DNA of 64,000 bases from Mucilaginibacter sp. (GTDB lineage Bacteria > Bacteroidota > Bacteroidia > Sphingobacteriales > Sphingobacteriaceae): positions 124,001 to 188,000 of the forward strand of contig NZ_JAQBOC010000017.1 in the NCBI RefSeq assembly GCF_028288225.1, read 5' to 3'. This document shows, in pieces, positions 27,971-38,900 of this stretch. Below the pieces are notes generated by a model. That model was not told the origin of the DNA, did no database searches, and saw only the letters and a list, made by a program, of their open reading frames with translations. How positions within the stretch are numbered: position 1 is the stretch's first letter; each line of letters opens with the position of its first letter. Made by a program: the position numbers and the translations under genes.

Positions 27971-30900
27971 TTAATTCAATAAATTCAACAAGTCGGTTTT
28001 TGAAAGAGAATTTAAGAAAGAAGTATCTGTTTTAACCAGGTCATTTGCTAAGTCCCGTTTTGATTCCTGCATCAGTTGGATCTTTTCTTCAACTGTTCCG
28101 GGGCAAATGAGCCTTACGGCAACAATATTTTTATCCTGCCCTATCCGGTGACAGCGGTCAATAGCCTGGTTTTCCACAGCGGGGTTCCACCAGGGGTCAA
28201 TAAGATATACGTAATCCGCTTCGGTTAAATTAAGGCCGATGCCTCCTGCTTTTAAGCTGATCAGGAAAACACGCACCTCTGGGTTATTTTGAAACTCTTC
28301 TATAACAGTCTGCCTGTTGCGGGTTTGACCAGTTAGATAGGTAAAAGCTATTTGTCTGCCACTTAATTCTTTTTTTATAAGATCAAGCATGGAAACAAAC
28401 TGGGAAAATACAAGGATTTTGTGATGCGGCATTTTCCCTTCAATTTCCTCAATCAGCATATCAATTTTTGATGAGGCATTTCCGGGCATCTTCTCCCCTT
28501 TTATCAGCAATGGCGAATCGCAGATCTGGCGGAGCCTGGTTATGCCTTTCAATACATTCATTGGCGTTTTCTTCAAAAGATCATCAGTTGTTGCTGATAT
28601 ATAATCCCTGAACTCCCTTTCGTAAGCATCATAAATAGTGCGTTGCTCTGCCTTCATTTCACAATACAGCACCATTTCTGTTTTTTCAGGCAGATCAGAA
28701 GCTACCTGCTGCTTTATTCTCCTTAAGATAAACGGCCTAATTTTATTTTGCAGCTCCGTAGCCCTTTTGCTGCTTTTAAACAGATCAATAGGTGATGAAT
28801 AGATCTGTTTGAAATATAATTTGTTGCCAAGTAAGCCCGGACAAGCAAAAGAGAGCTGTCCGTAAAGGTCAAATGTATTGTTTTCAACCGGGGTGCCGGT
28901 AAGCACAATTTTGTTCCGCGATTTTAACAAGCACGAAGCCTTATATCTTTGAGATTCCGGGTTCTTGATCTGTTGTGACTCATCAAGGAAAACGTAATTA
29001 AATACGTAATCTTTCAAAAAAATAATATCTGCAAGTAAAGTACCGTACGATGTAAGCACAACCTCATATTTGTCAAAGTCAGCTATATTTCTGATCCGGT
29101 CTGCACCGTAAATGGTGTGCACCCTTATAGTCGGTGCAAATTTCTCAATCTCTTGCTGCCAGTTATAGATCAATGAAGTTGGCACCACAACAAGGTTGGT
29201 ATTATGTTTAACTTTTACTCTTTGCGAAAGGATGAAAGCAATAACCTGAACCGTTTTCCCTAAACCCATATCATCGGCCAGGCAGCCGCCAAAATTAAAA
29301 TCATCCAAAAAATTAAGCCAGCTAAGTCCCTGCTGCTGGTAATGGCGCAGGTTGCCAATAAATCCATCAGGAACATTAACAGGTTTGATTGAATCAAAAT
29401 TATCCAGCTTTCTATGGTAAACGCTGATCTCCTCTTTTACTTTTTCATCAAGCATGGCTGCATCAAACAGCTGCTCAATGGCCATAAAATTACTTTTGGA
29501 GATCTGTAGGGTCGCATCGCCTGTAACTTCACCGGAGTTAAAGTAATCGTTAAATTTCTCGATCCATTCAACCGGCAGAATCCCCGTTGTCCCATCATCA
29601 AGTTGTATGTATTTTGTTTTGTTTTTTACCGCCCTGTAGATCTGTTTCAGCGCTGCGCGCTTTTTTCCGAATTGCGCGTTTACAATAGCGTTGAACCAAT
29701 TATACCCACTTAAAACCTTTATGCTTATTTTAATTTTATGCGGATTTAGCTTATTCCCTTCCAGCTCATTAAAGCCCAATACGGTAATTTTTTGCTGATA
29801 CCATTCATCAAATACCTTTAAAAACCAGTCTTCATCTAAAAAGCGTTTTTTATGCAGATAGAAGTAGTGTAAATCATTATCAAGCTGTTCATCAAAATAA
29901 GGGTGCTGTTTAACAAGCAAAGCGGTAAAATCAATTTCACCCGCATCATTACGCTTCACCAAAAACTGTTTTCCCTTCTTATCAACTGAGTAAATCTGCT
30001 TCTTTGTTCGCACCGAGATCTCAACCTCTCCATAACGCATCACCGGGATGATCATCACATGGGCGCCAAAATCTGACAGATAGATTATTTTTTCCGTTTC
30101 GTTATCAAAGCCCCGCTGTTTCAGTTGAACCGGCGTAGCCGTTGGAATATGTTTGTAATCAACATCAACCTTGTCTTCCAGTTTTGATAACAGTTGCTTT
30201 TGAAATTCATCAAATTTTGAAGTATGCACCAACAGGTTATTCTGTTTTTTGGTTAACAAGCCAATCACATTAAGCTGCTGCAAGTTGTTTACCAGGTACA
30301 GTCCATTGTTGTTATCTACAAAGTAAGTAAACTTTAATTTCAGGTCTTTTACATCGTAGACTTTATCATCAATTCCAAGGGTGCCTGATAATTCGAAAAA
30401 CTGTTCCTTAGGTCCAACGGCCAATTTTACCTCCTCACCAAGCAAACCCACTTTAACAGGAACAATTGAACCGGCAGTTATATTTTCAGATACCTCACTG
30501 TCATGGTAATAAAAATCGTAACCCATTGGATTTTTAATCACAGCCTTTAAGGCTGTGATATCAGCTCCGGTCGCAACTTTATTAAGATGGTTCTGAAATT
30601 TGTGAACCCCGGTAAAGAATTTGAGTTGCTGAGGGTCTTCCGTTTCCCAGATAAAATCAAGCGGGGCAAGAGCGGTAAGGGGATTTTTGACCTTCCCTTC
30701 TTTGCTCATTTCGGCTCTATATAACTCAATAAACAGGTATTTATAATACTTATGTTGTTTTAATACTATACAAACAGTAGTTTCCTCTTTGTTTACAGGC
30801 TCGGAGTCGGCAACAATTACAGTTTTTAGTAAGCTTACGCTTTCCTTTGTTACAGGGATCAGCGCAGATAAATGAGGCGTTATAATAAGCTGACTATTTA

Positions 30901-31348
30901 GATATTCAATTTTAAAAAAACTGTCCAGATCTGGTTCCTGCTCAAGCCCATAGTCGGCAGCAAACCTCCTAAGCTTTTCCTGCCGGAGTTTTCCATCAAA
31001 AAAAACACGAAATTCATCCCGTTTAACAATCGCAGTTAATATAGCAGCCTGGTGCTCACATAACCCTTCACCTTCTGCTTTACACTCACATGTTAAGTTT
31101 AACTGGCCTGTTTTTTGTATTACGGTTACATTAGGAAAAGCGGACTTTAAATATTTATTAGAAAATGCGCCGCGGTTAACATCCAGATCAACAGGAAATA
31201 TATGGCGGCTGTCAACCTGATCGGTATAGATACCTGCGATACTATGCTGCGCAATGATAGTTTCTGTTAGGGTCTCAATAGTGATCCCTTCAAATACAAC
31301 AGCATGATCTCCTGAAATATTATCCTCGTTTCTGCGTAGCTTGCCCAA
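27971..31348 (-). CDS. SNF2-family ATP-dependent helicase with SWIM zinc finger
   Basis: 1125 residues. The N-terminal SWIM motif is CxCx~9CxH at about 84-99 (LTCECKAEGEGLCEHQAA). The middle region resembles the bacterial SNF2 accessory domain. The helicase core follows: CLADDMGLGKTVQ (Walker A, about 694), VFLDESQQIKN (DESQ Walker B, about 791), VLTGTPVENN (motif III), and the C-terminal half with LISLKAGGIGLNLTEADYVYLIDPWWNPAVENQAIDRCHRIGQ (motifs V and VI). A DNA translocase; the cellular role of this bacterial type is not settled. The frame begins with TTG at 31348 and has no early in-frame ATG. Confidence 0.93.
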   Translation of the reverse strand: MGKLRRNEDNISGDHAVVFEGITIETLTETIIAQHSIAGIYTDQVDSRHIFPVDLDVNRGAFSNKYLKSAFPNVTVIQKTGQLNLTCECKAEGEGLCEHQAAILTAIVKRDEFRVFFDGKLRQEKLRRFAADYGLEQEPDLDSFFKIEYLNSQLIITPHLSALIPVTKESVSLLKTVIVADSEPVNKEETTVCIVLKQHKYYKYLFIELYRAEMSKEGKVKNPLTALAPLDFIWETEDPQQLKFFTGVHKFQNHLNKVATGADITALKAVIKNPMGYDFYYHDSEVSENITAGSIVPVKVGLLGEEVKLAVGPKEQFFELSGTLGIDDKVYDVKDLKLKFTYFVDNNNGLYLVNNLQQLNVIGLLTKKQNNLLVHTSKFDEFQKQLLSKLEDKVDVDYKHIPTATPVQLKQRGFDNETEKIIYLSDFGAHVMIIPVMRYGEVEISVRTKKQIYSVDKKGKQFLVKRNDAGEIDFTALLVKQHPYFDEQLDNDLHYFYLHKKRFLDEDWFLKVFDEWYQQKITVLGFNELEGNKLNPHKIKISIKVLSGYNWFNAIVNAQFGKKRAALKQIYRAVKNKTKYIQLDDGTTGILPVEWIEKFNDYFNSGEVTGDATLQISKSNFMAIEQLFDAAMLDEKVKEEISVYHRKLDNFDSIKPVNVPDGFIGNLRHYQQQGLSWLNFLDDFNFGGCLADDMGLGKTVQVIAFILSQRVKVKHNTNLVVVPTSLIYNWQQEIEKFAPTIRVHTIYGADRIRNIADFDKYEVVLTSYGTLLADIIFLKDYVFNYVFLDESQQIKNPESQRYKASCLLKSRNKIVLTGTPVENNTFDLYGQLSFACPGLLGNKLYFKQIYSSPIDLFKSSKRATELQNKIRPFILRRIKQQVASDLPEKTEMVLYCEMKAEQRTIYDAYEREFRDYISATTDDLLKKTPMNVLKGITRLRQICDSPLLIKGEKMPGNASSKIDMLIEEIEGKMPHHKILVFSQFVSMLDLIKKELSGRQIAFTYLTGQTRNRQTVIEEFQNNPEVRVFLISLKAGGIGLNLTEADYVYLIDPWWNPAVENQAIDRCHRIGQDKNIVAVRLICPGTVEEKIQLMQESKRDLANDLVKTDTSFLNSLSKTDLLNLLN

Positions 31349-31443
31349 TAGAATTTATTACACCTGTGAAGGGGTAAATATCTGAACAATTATTAAGTAA
31401 TTAAAGATCTGGCGACTTTTAAAAAGTTACCGGATCGCTGTAC

Positions 31444-32058
31444 TTACACATTTTCCAGCCCATATTTTTTTAATACGTGCTGAGGCACGCCTTCCCATTT
31501 ACCCGGTGCGTTACCCTGGTAACCGAGGTCCTGGATTCCCATTTTGCTTGTAAAAAAACCAATAGCCGTAAGCTCACGCATTTTATTAAAGAAGACAACT
31601 CCCTGCTGCATTGCAGGTTTTGCCATCATGGGATATGCAATCTCATCAAGCAAATTGGTTTGCTGTTTTGCGGTACAATCTATAAAAGCATCGTTATACC
31701 TGTTCAGGCATTGCACGTCAAGCCAGCGCAGTCCGCCGCGCATTGGTAACTGGTGTTCGGGTTCATCCTTTACTAGAAACTCAATAAAGTCGGTAACCTT
31801 TGCGTCAGATGCGCTGCCGCTTTTGCCATCCTTTGGTATAATAATATCTGCCAAAATGGTAATTGTTGCCAATTCATGCGAATTAAAAAATGTTCCCTTT
31901 AGTATTGTTTCATCCCTGGTCACTTCAAAATCCTGTCGCCCGGCTTTATCTATCTGTATATCACCTTTACTTTCACCCGGTGTTTTGCAGGCGGCTAAAA
32001 GTGTACCTGCCGAAAGTGTACCTATGCCTATTGCTTTTAAACTATCTCTTCTGTTCAT
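31444..32058 (-). CDS. gluconate 2-dehydrogenase subunit 3-family protein (Tat lipoprotein)
   Basis: 204 residues. The N-terminus has a twin-arginine signal (NRRDSLKAIG, Arg3-Arg4) ending in the lipobox LAAC with Cys24, so it is likely exported folded and lipid-anchored. The mature part matches the small subunit of membrane sugar dehydrogenases (TITILADIIIPKD; FIEFLVKDEP). It would assist the GMC subunit encoded 17 bp upstream in a glucoside 3-dehydrogenase-like complex. No cytochrome subunit is encoded here. Confidence 0.9.
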   Translation of the reverse strand: MNRRDSLKAIGIGTLSAGTLLAACKTPGESKGDIQIDKAGRQDFEVTRDETILKGTFFNSHELATITILADIIIPKDGKSGSASDAKVTDFIEFLVKDEPEHQLPMRGGLRWLDVQCLNRYNDAFIDCTAKQQTNLLDEIAYPMMAKPAMQQGVVFFNKMRELTAIGFFTSKMGIQDLGYQGNAPGKWEGVPQHVLKKYGLENV

Positions 32059-32075
32059 GATTATTACGAATTGAA

Positions 32076-33824
32076 TTAAACATTCTGTTTTTTGCGTTGG
32101 TCAATAATATATTCCGCCGTCCGCATTGCAAGAGCGAGGATTGTCCACGTTGGATTTTTTTCAGATTGCTGAGTAAAAACAGAACCATCTGTTACAAACA
32201 GGTTTTTACAATCGTGTGTTTGTCCCCATTTATTTAAGGCTGATCTTTTAGAATCATCGCCCATGCGTACAGTACCCACTTCGTGGATCCCCTTTCCTGG
32301 TTTGTCAAGCCTATAGTTTGTTTCCGGGCCGGCCGGCTGGATCAGCGGGATGCCACCCATCTCCTTAATGATGGCCTGCGCTGTTTGCTGCATATGCTTT
32401 GCCTGGTTTATCTCATCCGTATTCCATTTATACCTAAACCGCAAAACAGGGATGCCGTATTTATCAACTACGGTCGGATCTATCTCGCAATAATTATCTT
32501 CCCTTGCAGTAGCAGTACCGTGGCAACCAAAGCCCGCCATTGTGCCATAAAAGCGGCGATAATCGTTTTTAAGCGCGGCACCATAGCCACCTCCGGGTTT
32601 CATTTTTCCGTCAGCGCCCGGCAAATAGCCGTTTAAATAGGGTACGGTTGTCCCTTCAAAACCAAAATAGCCGCCATAGCCCGGCATCATCATACCACCA
32701 AATATTTCGAGATGATATCCTCGCGGAAAATCCAGCTTTTTGTTATCCAGCCACCAGGGCGCATACAGATGCAGACTTCCCACACCATCTTCATTAAACC
32801 TTTCCCTGTCCAATAGCTGCGGTAAAATGGCTACCCCCGCCCCCTGGGTTGAATCGTGCAGGTATTTACCAACTACATTGCTGCTGTTAGCCAATCCGTT
32901 AGGATGCTGTGCCGATTTTGAATTAAGCAGGATCCTCGCCGACTCGCAGGTACTTGCCGCCAGTATTACAGTTTTGGCATTTACCTGGTACTCCTGCATG
33001 TCACCCTTGTTAATATACGATACCCCGGTAGCTACCCCCTCATTATTTGTGATTATTTCACGAACAACCGAATTTGTTAACACCGTAAGATTCCCGGTTT
33101 TCATAGCCGGGATCACCAGGCATGATGATGCCGAGAAATCACCATAGATTTTACAACTCCGGTTGCATTGTCCACAAAAAAAGCAAGCGCCCCTATCCTT
33201 ATTGCCCAGCAAAGGTGCAGTAAGTACCGATCCACGGCCTGCAATTACTTTAATCCCCAAACCGGTTGCTGCTTTTTTTACAAACAATTCGCCAAGCCGT
33301 GGTTTTGGTGCAGGCAGAAAAATGCCATCGGGATCATTTTCCATGCCTTCCATTGATCCATAAACCCCAATAAGCCGGTCGACCTTATCGTAATAAGGCT
33401 TGATTTCGTCGTAGGTAATTGGCCAATCATCACCAACACCATAGTTGGTTTTACACTTAAAATCTTTTGGCCCCATCCGCAGGGAAATACGCCCCCAGTG
33501 ATTGGTGCGCCCGCCAAGCATTTTGGCACGAAACCATTGAAATTCTGATCCGTCCTTTTGTGTATATGGCTCCCCTTCTATTTGCCAGCCACCATAGGAA
33601 GCATCAAAATCGCCCATTGGGCGAGTGGCGTTGCCACCTCTTCGCGGTGACTCATAGGGCCATTTTAGTTGTTGCGAATCTTTTGCCGGATCAAAGAAGG
33701 GACCGGCTTCCAGCATTAATACCTTTATTCCGGCGTTTGCCAGCACATAGCCAGACATACCTCCACCGGCACCCGAACCGATAATGACCACATCATATAC
33801 GGTTGATAGTTTTTTTATCTGCAT
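32076..33824 (-). CDS. GMC oxidoreductase, sugar (glucoside 3-) dehydrogenase-like large subunit
   Basis: 582 residues. The FAD loop GSGAGGG is at 16-22 with LEAG at 38-41. GGRTNHWGR is at 104-112. The C-terminal catalytic region has HEVGTVRMGDD and NLFVTDGSVF. A cysteine cluster C214-C217-C220-C224 contains the CX5CX3C spacing of the iron-sulfur site known in FAD-dependent glucose dehydrogenases. There is no signal peptide; it would be exported with the Tat-tagged small subunit. Substrate probably a glycoside or sugar oxidised at C3 (inference from context). Confidence 0.9.
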   Translation of the reverse strand: MQIKKLSTVYDVVIIGSGAGGGMSGYVLANAGIKVLMLEAGPFFDPAKDSQQLKWPYESPRRGGNATRPMGDFDASYGGWQIEGEPYTQKDGSEFQWFRAKMLGGRTNHWGRISLRMGPKDFKCKTNYGVGDDWPITYDEIKPYYDKVDRLIGVYGSMEGMENDPDGIFLPAPKPRLGELFVKKAATGLGIKVIAGRGSVLTAPLLGNKDRGACFFCGQCNRSCKIYGDFSASSCLVIPAMKTGNLTVLTNSVVREIITNNEGVATGVSYINKGDMQEYQVNAKTVILAASTCESARILLNSKSAQHPNGLANSSNVVGKYLHDSTQGAGVAILPQLLDRERFNEDGVGSLHLYAPWWLDNKKLDFPRGYHLEIFGGMMMPGYGGYFGFEGTTVPYLNGYLPGADGKMKPGGGYGAALKNDYRRFYGTMAGFGCHGTATAREDNYCEIDPTVVDKYGIPVLRFRYKWNTDEINQAKHMQQTAQAIIKEMGGIPLIQPAGPETNYRLDKPGKGIHEVGTVRMGDDSKRSALNKWGQTHDCKNLFVTDGSVFTQQSEKNPTWTILALAMRTAEYIIDQRKKQNV

Positions 33825-33846
33825 TTTATTGATGATTTAGGTAAGA

Positions 33847-34839
33847 TCAGGCCATTCTACCGGCTTTTTCAACAAGATTTTTTGTTGCAGTAACTCCCGC
33901 GTAGTCATCCAAATATTTGGCATCCTGGCTATACATTTTCAACAACCCGCCTTCATATTCAATGCTAACCCAGCCATTAAAGCCCGAATCTTTTATAATC
34001 TTAAACATTTTATAAAAGTCTGTTTCTGCGTCATCACCTGTTGTAGTAAAAAAATGCGATTTGGCATGAACACCCTTTGCAAAAGGCATCAGCTCGGTTA
34101 TGCCTTTATATTTATCATATTCTTCCAGGCATTTGGTTTTCATATAACCAGCAATATCATTGGTTTCGGGTTTGGTACGGTTTACACAAAAGTTGCCAAA
34201 ATCAGCCAATGTGCCGCAGTGTTTGCTGTTCACCTGTTTCATTACACCGGCAAGCCAGGCAGCATTACAGGAGATCCCCACATGATTCTCTACAATAACA
34301 TCAACCTGTTGTTTACTGCCATATTCTATTAACTTACCCAGGCTGTCCACCGCTGCTTTGGCAACATCTACAGGCGCTCCCTCGCCTTCTACATTAACCC
34401 TTATCATTGGGCATCCCAAAGTTGAGGCGGCATCTATCCATTTATAATGATTCTCTACGGCTTTTAAGCGTTCGGTTTCGTTTAAATCGCCCAATACACC
34501 TTCGCCATCTACCATAATTCGCAGGTTATAGCTACCTGCATCTGCTGCGCGTTTTTTAAGATCATTTAAAAACTGCTGATCTTTTGCCTTATCAGCAAAG
34601 AACATTGAACAATAATCCAGACCTGGGATGCCCAGTTCTTTAGCCTTAGCTGCAAAATCAAGCGGGTTAAGTTTTTGAGTCCAAAACTGGCTGGCAAAAG
34701 AAAACTGGGAAATAGCTATTTTAAAAAACAGCTCTTTGCTGGTATCAGCAAACAAAGATCCAGGTAAAGCTGCAGCTAAACCTAAACCAGCCGCGCCCAT
34801 CACGGTTTGTTTTACAAAGTGTCTTCGGTTAATTTTCAT
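33847..34839 (-). CDS. Tat-exported sugar phosphate isomerase/epimerase-like TIM-barrel protein
   Basis: 330 residues. A twin-arginine signal (NRRHFVKQ, Arg5-Arg6) and a hydrophobic stretch end near ALPGSLFA (residue 31). The mature domain is an AP-endonuclease-2-type TIM barrel with the expected metal ligands E184 (VENH), D213 (LADFG), H258 (VHAKSH) and E294 (SIEYEG). Exported members in Bacteroidota act on 3-keto sugars. It is the first gene of a three-gene operon with the GMC and small subunit, and it faces the Nudix-like regulator. Confidence 0.88.
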   Translation of the reverse strand: MKINRRHFVKQTVMGAAGLGLAAALPGSLFADTSKELFFKIAISQFSFASQFWTQKLNPLDFAAKAKELGIPGLDYCSMFFADKAKDQQFLNDLKKRAADAGSYNLRIMVDGEGVLGDLNETERLKAVENHYKWIDAASTLGCPMIRVNVEGEGAPVDVAKAAVDSLGKLIEYGSKQQVDVIVENHVGISCNAAWLAGVMKQVNSKHCGTLADFGNFCVNRTKPETNDIAGYMKTKCLEEYDKYKGITELMPFAKGVHAKSHFFTTTGDDAETDFYKMFKIIKDSGFNGWVSIEYEGGLLKMYSQDAKYLDDYAGVTATKNLVEKAGRMA

Positions 34840-34904
34840 CGTAACGGTTTAATTGGTAATTCTATTTAGTGAATTTTACAAAATGAAGGTAAAAAGAATA
34901 TTTT

Positions 34905-34931
34905 ATTATTTAGTAATTTTAACTAAATAAT
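34905..34931. promoter_or_regulatory. operator candidate for the Nudix-like regulator
   Basis: A perfect 10-bp inverted repeat, ATTATTTAGT and ACTAAATAAT, encloses a 7-base spacer in the 134-bp space between the divergent isomerase and regulator genes. A further half-like copy (TATTTAGT) is at 34863-34870. Position and symmetry suit a dimeric regulator controlling both directions. The binding protein is inferred, not shown. Confidence 0.7.
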
Positions 34932-34973
34932 TATTCCCCTTAAAATTAAGCTGAGGAATGCTACTTTTATGGC

Positions 34974-35750
34974 ATGAAAACGCCGGCAGAGTTTGAAGAT
35001 TTTGTACATAACGGGCATCTCCATTATATTCCCCATGTATCCCTGGATTGCGCCATTTTCGGATACCACGAGCAGCAATTAAAGCTGCTGCTTATTAAGC
35101 ATAAAGCCATAAACAACTGGTGCCTGCCCGGCGGTTATATTAAGCGTACCGAAAAGCTGGTAGAAGCAGCTAACCGGAATGTTAAGGAACGAACCGGCAT
35201 TGATAATTTATTTTTACAGCAATTTAAAACATTTGGCGACCCGGATCGTGCCCGGATCGCAGAGTTTGATGAAGAACTATGGTTTGAAGCAACCGGCATA
35301 AGGATCACAAAAGACAGCTGGCTGATAGATCAAACCATATCAATAGGCTTTTATGCGATAACAGATTTTTCAAAAACCGTTTTGCAGACAGACATAATGA
35401 CCATAGACTGCGCATGGTTCGATATAAATGAACTGCCTAAGCTGGAATTTGATCATGATGAAATGGTTAAAGAAGCATTGCATACCATGCGGGTGCAGCT
35501 ATACCATTACCCTATAGGTTATAATATGCTGCCCGAAAAATTCACCCTTACCGAGATCCATGTGCTTTACGAAACACTTTTAGGTAAAAAGCTGGATGTA
35601 AGTAATTTCCCAAAAAAGCTGATGGCACTTGGGCTTCTGAAAAAGCTGGATGAAAAGCGGAACATAGGGCCACATCGCTCGCCGCACCTTTATGTTTTCG
35701 ATAAAGAAAAGTATGAACAGGCATTAAAAAATGGTGTGGTTTTAAGCTGA
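34974..35750 (+). CDS. Nudix-like transcriptional regulator (NrtR/AraR type)
   Basis: 258 residues. The N-terminal Nudix domain (about 20-165) has a degraded catalytic box: G54-x5-E60-x7-R68 is kept, but the REUXEE metal ligands read Asn69, Glu72, Arg73, so hydrolysis is unlikely. The C-terminal 85 residues (LTEIHVLYETLLGKKLDVSNFPKKL) form the winged helix of NrtR-family regulators. In Bacteroidota several such proteins sense sugars rather than ADP-ribose. Divergent from the sugar-oxidation operon, with the inverted repeat between, it is the likely regulator of that operon. Confidence 0.88.
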   Translation: MKTPAEFEDFVHNGHLHYIPHVSLDCAIFGYHEQQLKLLLIKHKAINNWCLPGGYIKRTEKLVEAANRNVKERTGIDNLFLQQFKTFGDPDRARIAEFDEELWFEATGIRITKDSWLIDQTISIGFYAITDFSKTVLQTDIMTIDCAWFDINELPKLEFDHDEMVKEALHTMRVQLYHYPIGYNMLPEKFTLTEIHVLYETLLGKKLDVSNFPKKLMALGLLKKLDEKRNIGPHRSPHLYVFDKEKYEQALKNGVVLS

Positions 35751-35950
35751 TATTATCTGTTCTCCTCTAATCGTTTTTAATACATAAGACGCAATAATCT
35801 TTTTTGCACTTTCAGGGCTGGGCCTTAGGAAGGCAGTATGATTTCAGCTTTCATCCCAACTTTTAATTCTGCATTTAAAAGTTCTGATAGGTATTAATAG
35901 ATCTGTGAACTATGAGTTTCATTAAATGTAATAGAAGCTGTTTTTTGGTT

Positions 35951-38900
35951 CTAAAGCATAACTGACCGCTTTTTAGAGATATACGCTTCTTTTAGTATGG
36001 AAACTAAAACATCCAGCTTCATGGGTTTAGAGATATAGCTGTCCATCCCATTGTTTATGCAAATGTCCCGGTCTTCTGAAAGGGCATTTGCTGTCATCGC
36101 CACAATAAATGGTTGCTGAATGTTGAGCTTGCGGATATTCCTGGTGGCCTCCAGCCCATCCATTTCAGGCATTTGTATATCCATCAATATTATATCATAT
36201 GGTTTTTTGGTCAATTTCTGCAAAACCTCATATCCATTTTGTGCAATATCAACAGGATACCCTAACTTCATTAATATCCGTTCAATCAATTTTTGATTAA
36301 TGGGATTATCTTCTGCTACCAAAATATCCATCGGATACAACATGAAGAAACCGGGATCGAGAATATTGTTTTGCTTTTCTTCTGCCTTTGCTATTTCTAT
36401 CCTGTCTCCAAGCACAGAACATACACTCTTTAAAAGTTGATTCTGTTTAACTGGTTTGATCAATATTGCTGAAAACAAATCCGGGTACCTTTTCCTGCTG
36501 GCATCGCCTATTGAACTTAAAAGAATTATCGGAACAGTGTTTGATAGGTTTTTAATAGCCCGGGCTAAATCAGCACCATCCATTCCGGGCATTTCCATAT
36601 CAGAAATTACCAGGCTAAAATTTTTATCAGCTGATAAAATTTCTAAAGCCTTTGGTGCGGATGAACAAGTTACCGGAACTAGTTTCCAATGCTCCAACTG
36701 AGTTTTTAAAATAATAAGATTTGTTTTATTATCGTCAACCAACAATACTCTTTTACCCTTAAGGTTTGCAATATCCGGTAATAACTGGTTTGCTGCAGGT
36801 GATTTATTACTAGTTTTGGCTTTGATGGTAAAATTAAAAGTAGAGCCTTCACCAACACGGCTCTCTACCCAAAGGTTTCCGTTCATTAGTTTAACCAACC
36901 GTTCACTGATGATCAGCCCTAAACCAGTTCCTCCATATTTACGGGTTGTAGACGAGTCTACTTGTGAAAATGCTTTGAATAAGCTTGAAAGTTTATCAGC
37001 TGGGATGCCAATTCCTGTATCCTTTACACTAAAACCAATCTCCAATTCACCATTTGAAACATCTTGTGCTAAAAAAACTTTAATAAACACCTCACCTTTC
37101 GCAGTAAACTTTATAGCGTTATTTATGAGATTAATAATTATCTGCTTAAGACGCAGGCTATCTCCAACCACATAACGGGGAAGGGTAAAGTCAATCTGGT
37201 AAATTAAATCGATATGTTGCTGGGCTGCTTTTTGCGAGAAAATGTCCATTACTTCTTCAATACTACTTCGCAGGTCAAAATCTTCTTCTTCAATATCCAT
37301 TTTCCCGGATTCGATTTTTGAGAAATCCAATATATCATTGATCACACTCATAAGGCTGTCACCGCAGTTTATAATAGTTTCTGTGTATTCGTGCTGCTCG
37401 TCACTCAACTCAGTTTCAGAAAGCAAAGAAGCCATACCAATTACTCCATTCATTGGTGTTCGTATTTCATGGCTCATGGTAGCCAAAAAAATGCTTTTAG
37501 CCTGGTTTGCTTTATCTGCTTCCTGGCGTGCCTGGTGTTCCTGGTTCCTTTGTTCCTCTAATTCTTCCGACTGGGCCTGCAATTCTTCATTTACTGCTTG
37601 TAATTCATCTGATTGCACAAGTAATTCTTCATTTACAGCCCGCAATTCTTCCGATTGAGCTTGCAGTTCTCCATTTATAGACTGCAATTCGTCTGATTGA
37701 CGCATTACCTCTTCTGTACGCTCTTTTACCTCACGCTCTAATATCAGCTTTTGTTTAATGATGCTGTTAACCCGATAACGGTATATGCCATAAATACAGC
37801 CCGCGAAAAGGAAAACCATGAGCGATCTGAACCACCAGGTTAACCAATACGGAGGAACTATGGTAACCTTCAGGCTTAAAACATTAGTAGACCATATACC
37901 GGCGCTATTCTGGCTTTTAACCTTAAAAATATAATTGCCCGGTGGGATATTGGTATAAACGGCTGTATTTTTGTCTTTCACATAATTCCATCCCTTGTCA
38001 AACTCTTCCATTATATACGCGTAACGTTTTTTAGCGGGTGGTAAATAATCTAACGAAGCATATTCAAGAGATATAACCGATTGATCATACGACAGTGTTA
38101 TAGACCTTGTTTCGGAGATATCCTGCTTTAACGGGGAGTGATCATTGCTGTTCTTTGCAACCTGTACTGTTTTATTGAATAGTTCAAAATTTGTTAAAAC
38201 CAAAGGCGGTTTATAAGATGACCGGGATATTTCATCCGGAAAAAATGAATTAAAACCATTTACACCGCCAATATATAAAGCACCAGTACGGCTTTTAATT
38301 GCAGCATGCTGCTTAAACTCATCAGCCTGCAGGCCGTCTTCCGTTGTAAAGTTTTTAAATTTATTTGTTTTAGGATCATATATTGATAACCCATTATTTG
38401 TGCTTATCCAAAATTTACCATTATTGTCTTCTAAAATGGCTTCAATATAATCGTTAGGCAATCCGTCTTTAGTTTTAAAAACGGTAAAATGATGGGTAAG
38501 CGAATCAAATAAATTAAGCCCTGCTAATGTACAAATCCATATATTGCCTTTACGATCTTCATAAAGATCCAGTACGTTATTATCACTTAAACTATTACTA
38601 TTAGCATGGTGTTTGAAATGCGTAAAAGTATTGGTTGCAGGATTATAAAGGTCTAAGCCTGCACCGTCAGTTCCGACCCATAAGTTTCCTTTACTATCAC
38701 TCAATAGTGTATTGATTCTGTCACTACCCAGGCTTTTTGGATCAGCCGGGTTATAGCGATGATGCATAAAAGTATTGGTGGCTTGCTGGTACTGGTCAAG
38801 CCCGTCGCCAAATGTTCCAAGCCATATCTTTTTATCGGGAGTTTGAGCAATGGCATATACATTATCTCCGCTCAGGCTGGAGCCATCAGATGGGTTATGT

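Noticed and set aside
31544..32074. 176-codon open frame antisense to the small dehydrogenase subunit
   Set aside because: The opposite strand carries the clear Tat lipoprotein gene; the frame is a codon-usage shadow.
37242..37658. 138-codon serine-rich frame opposite the kinase coiled coil
   Set aside because: It is the complement of the repeated coiled-coil codons, not an independent gene.
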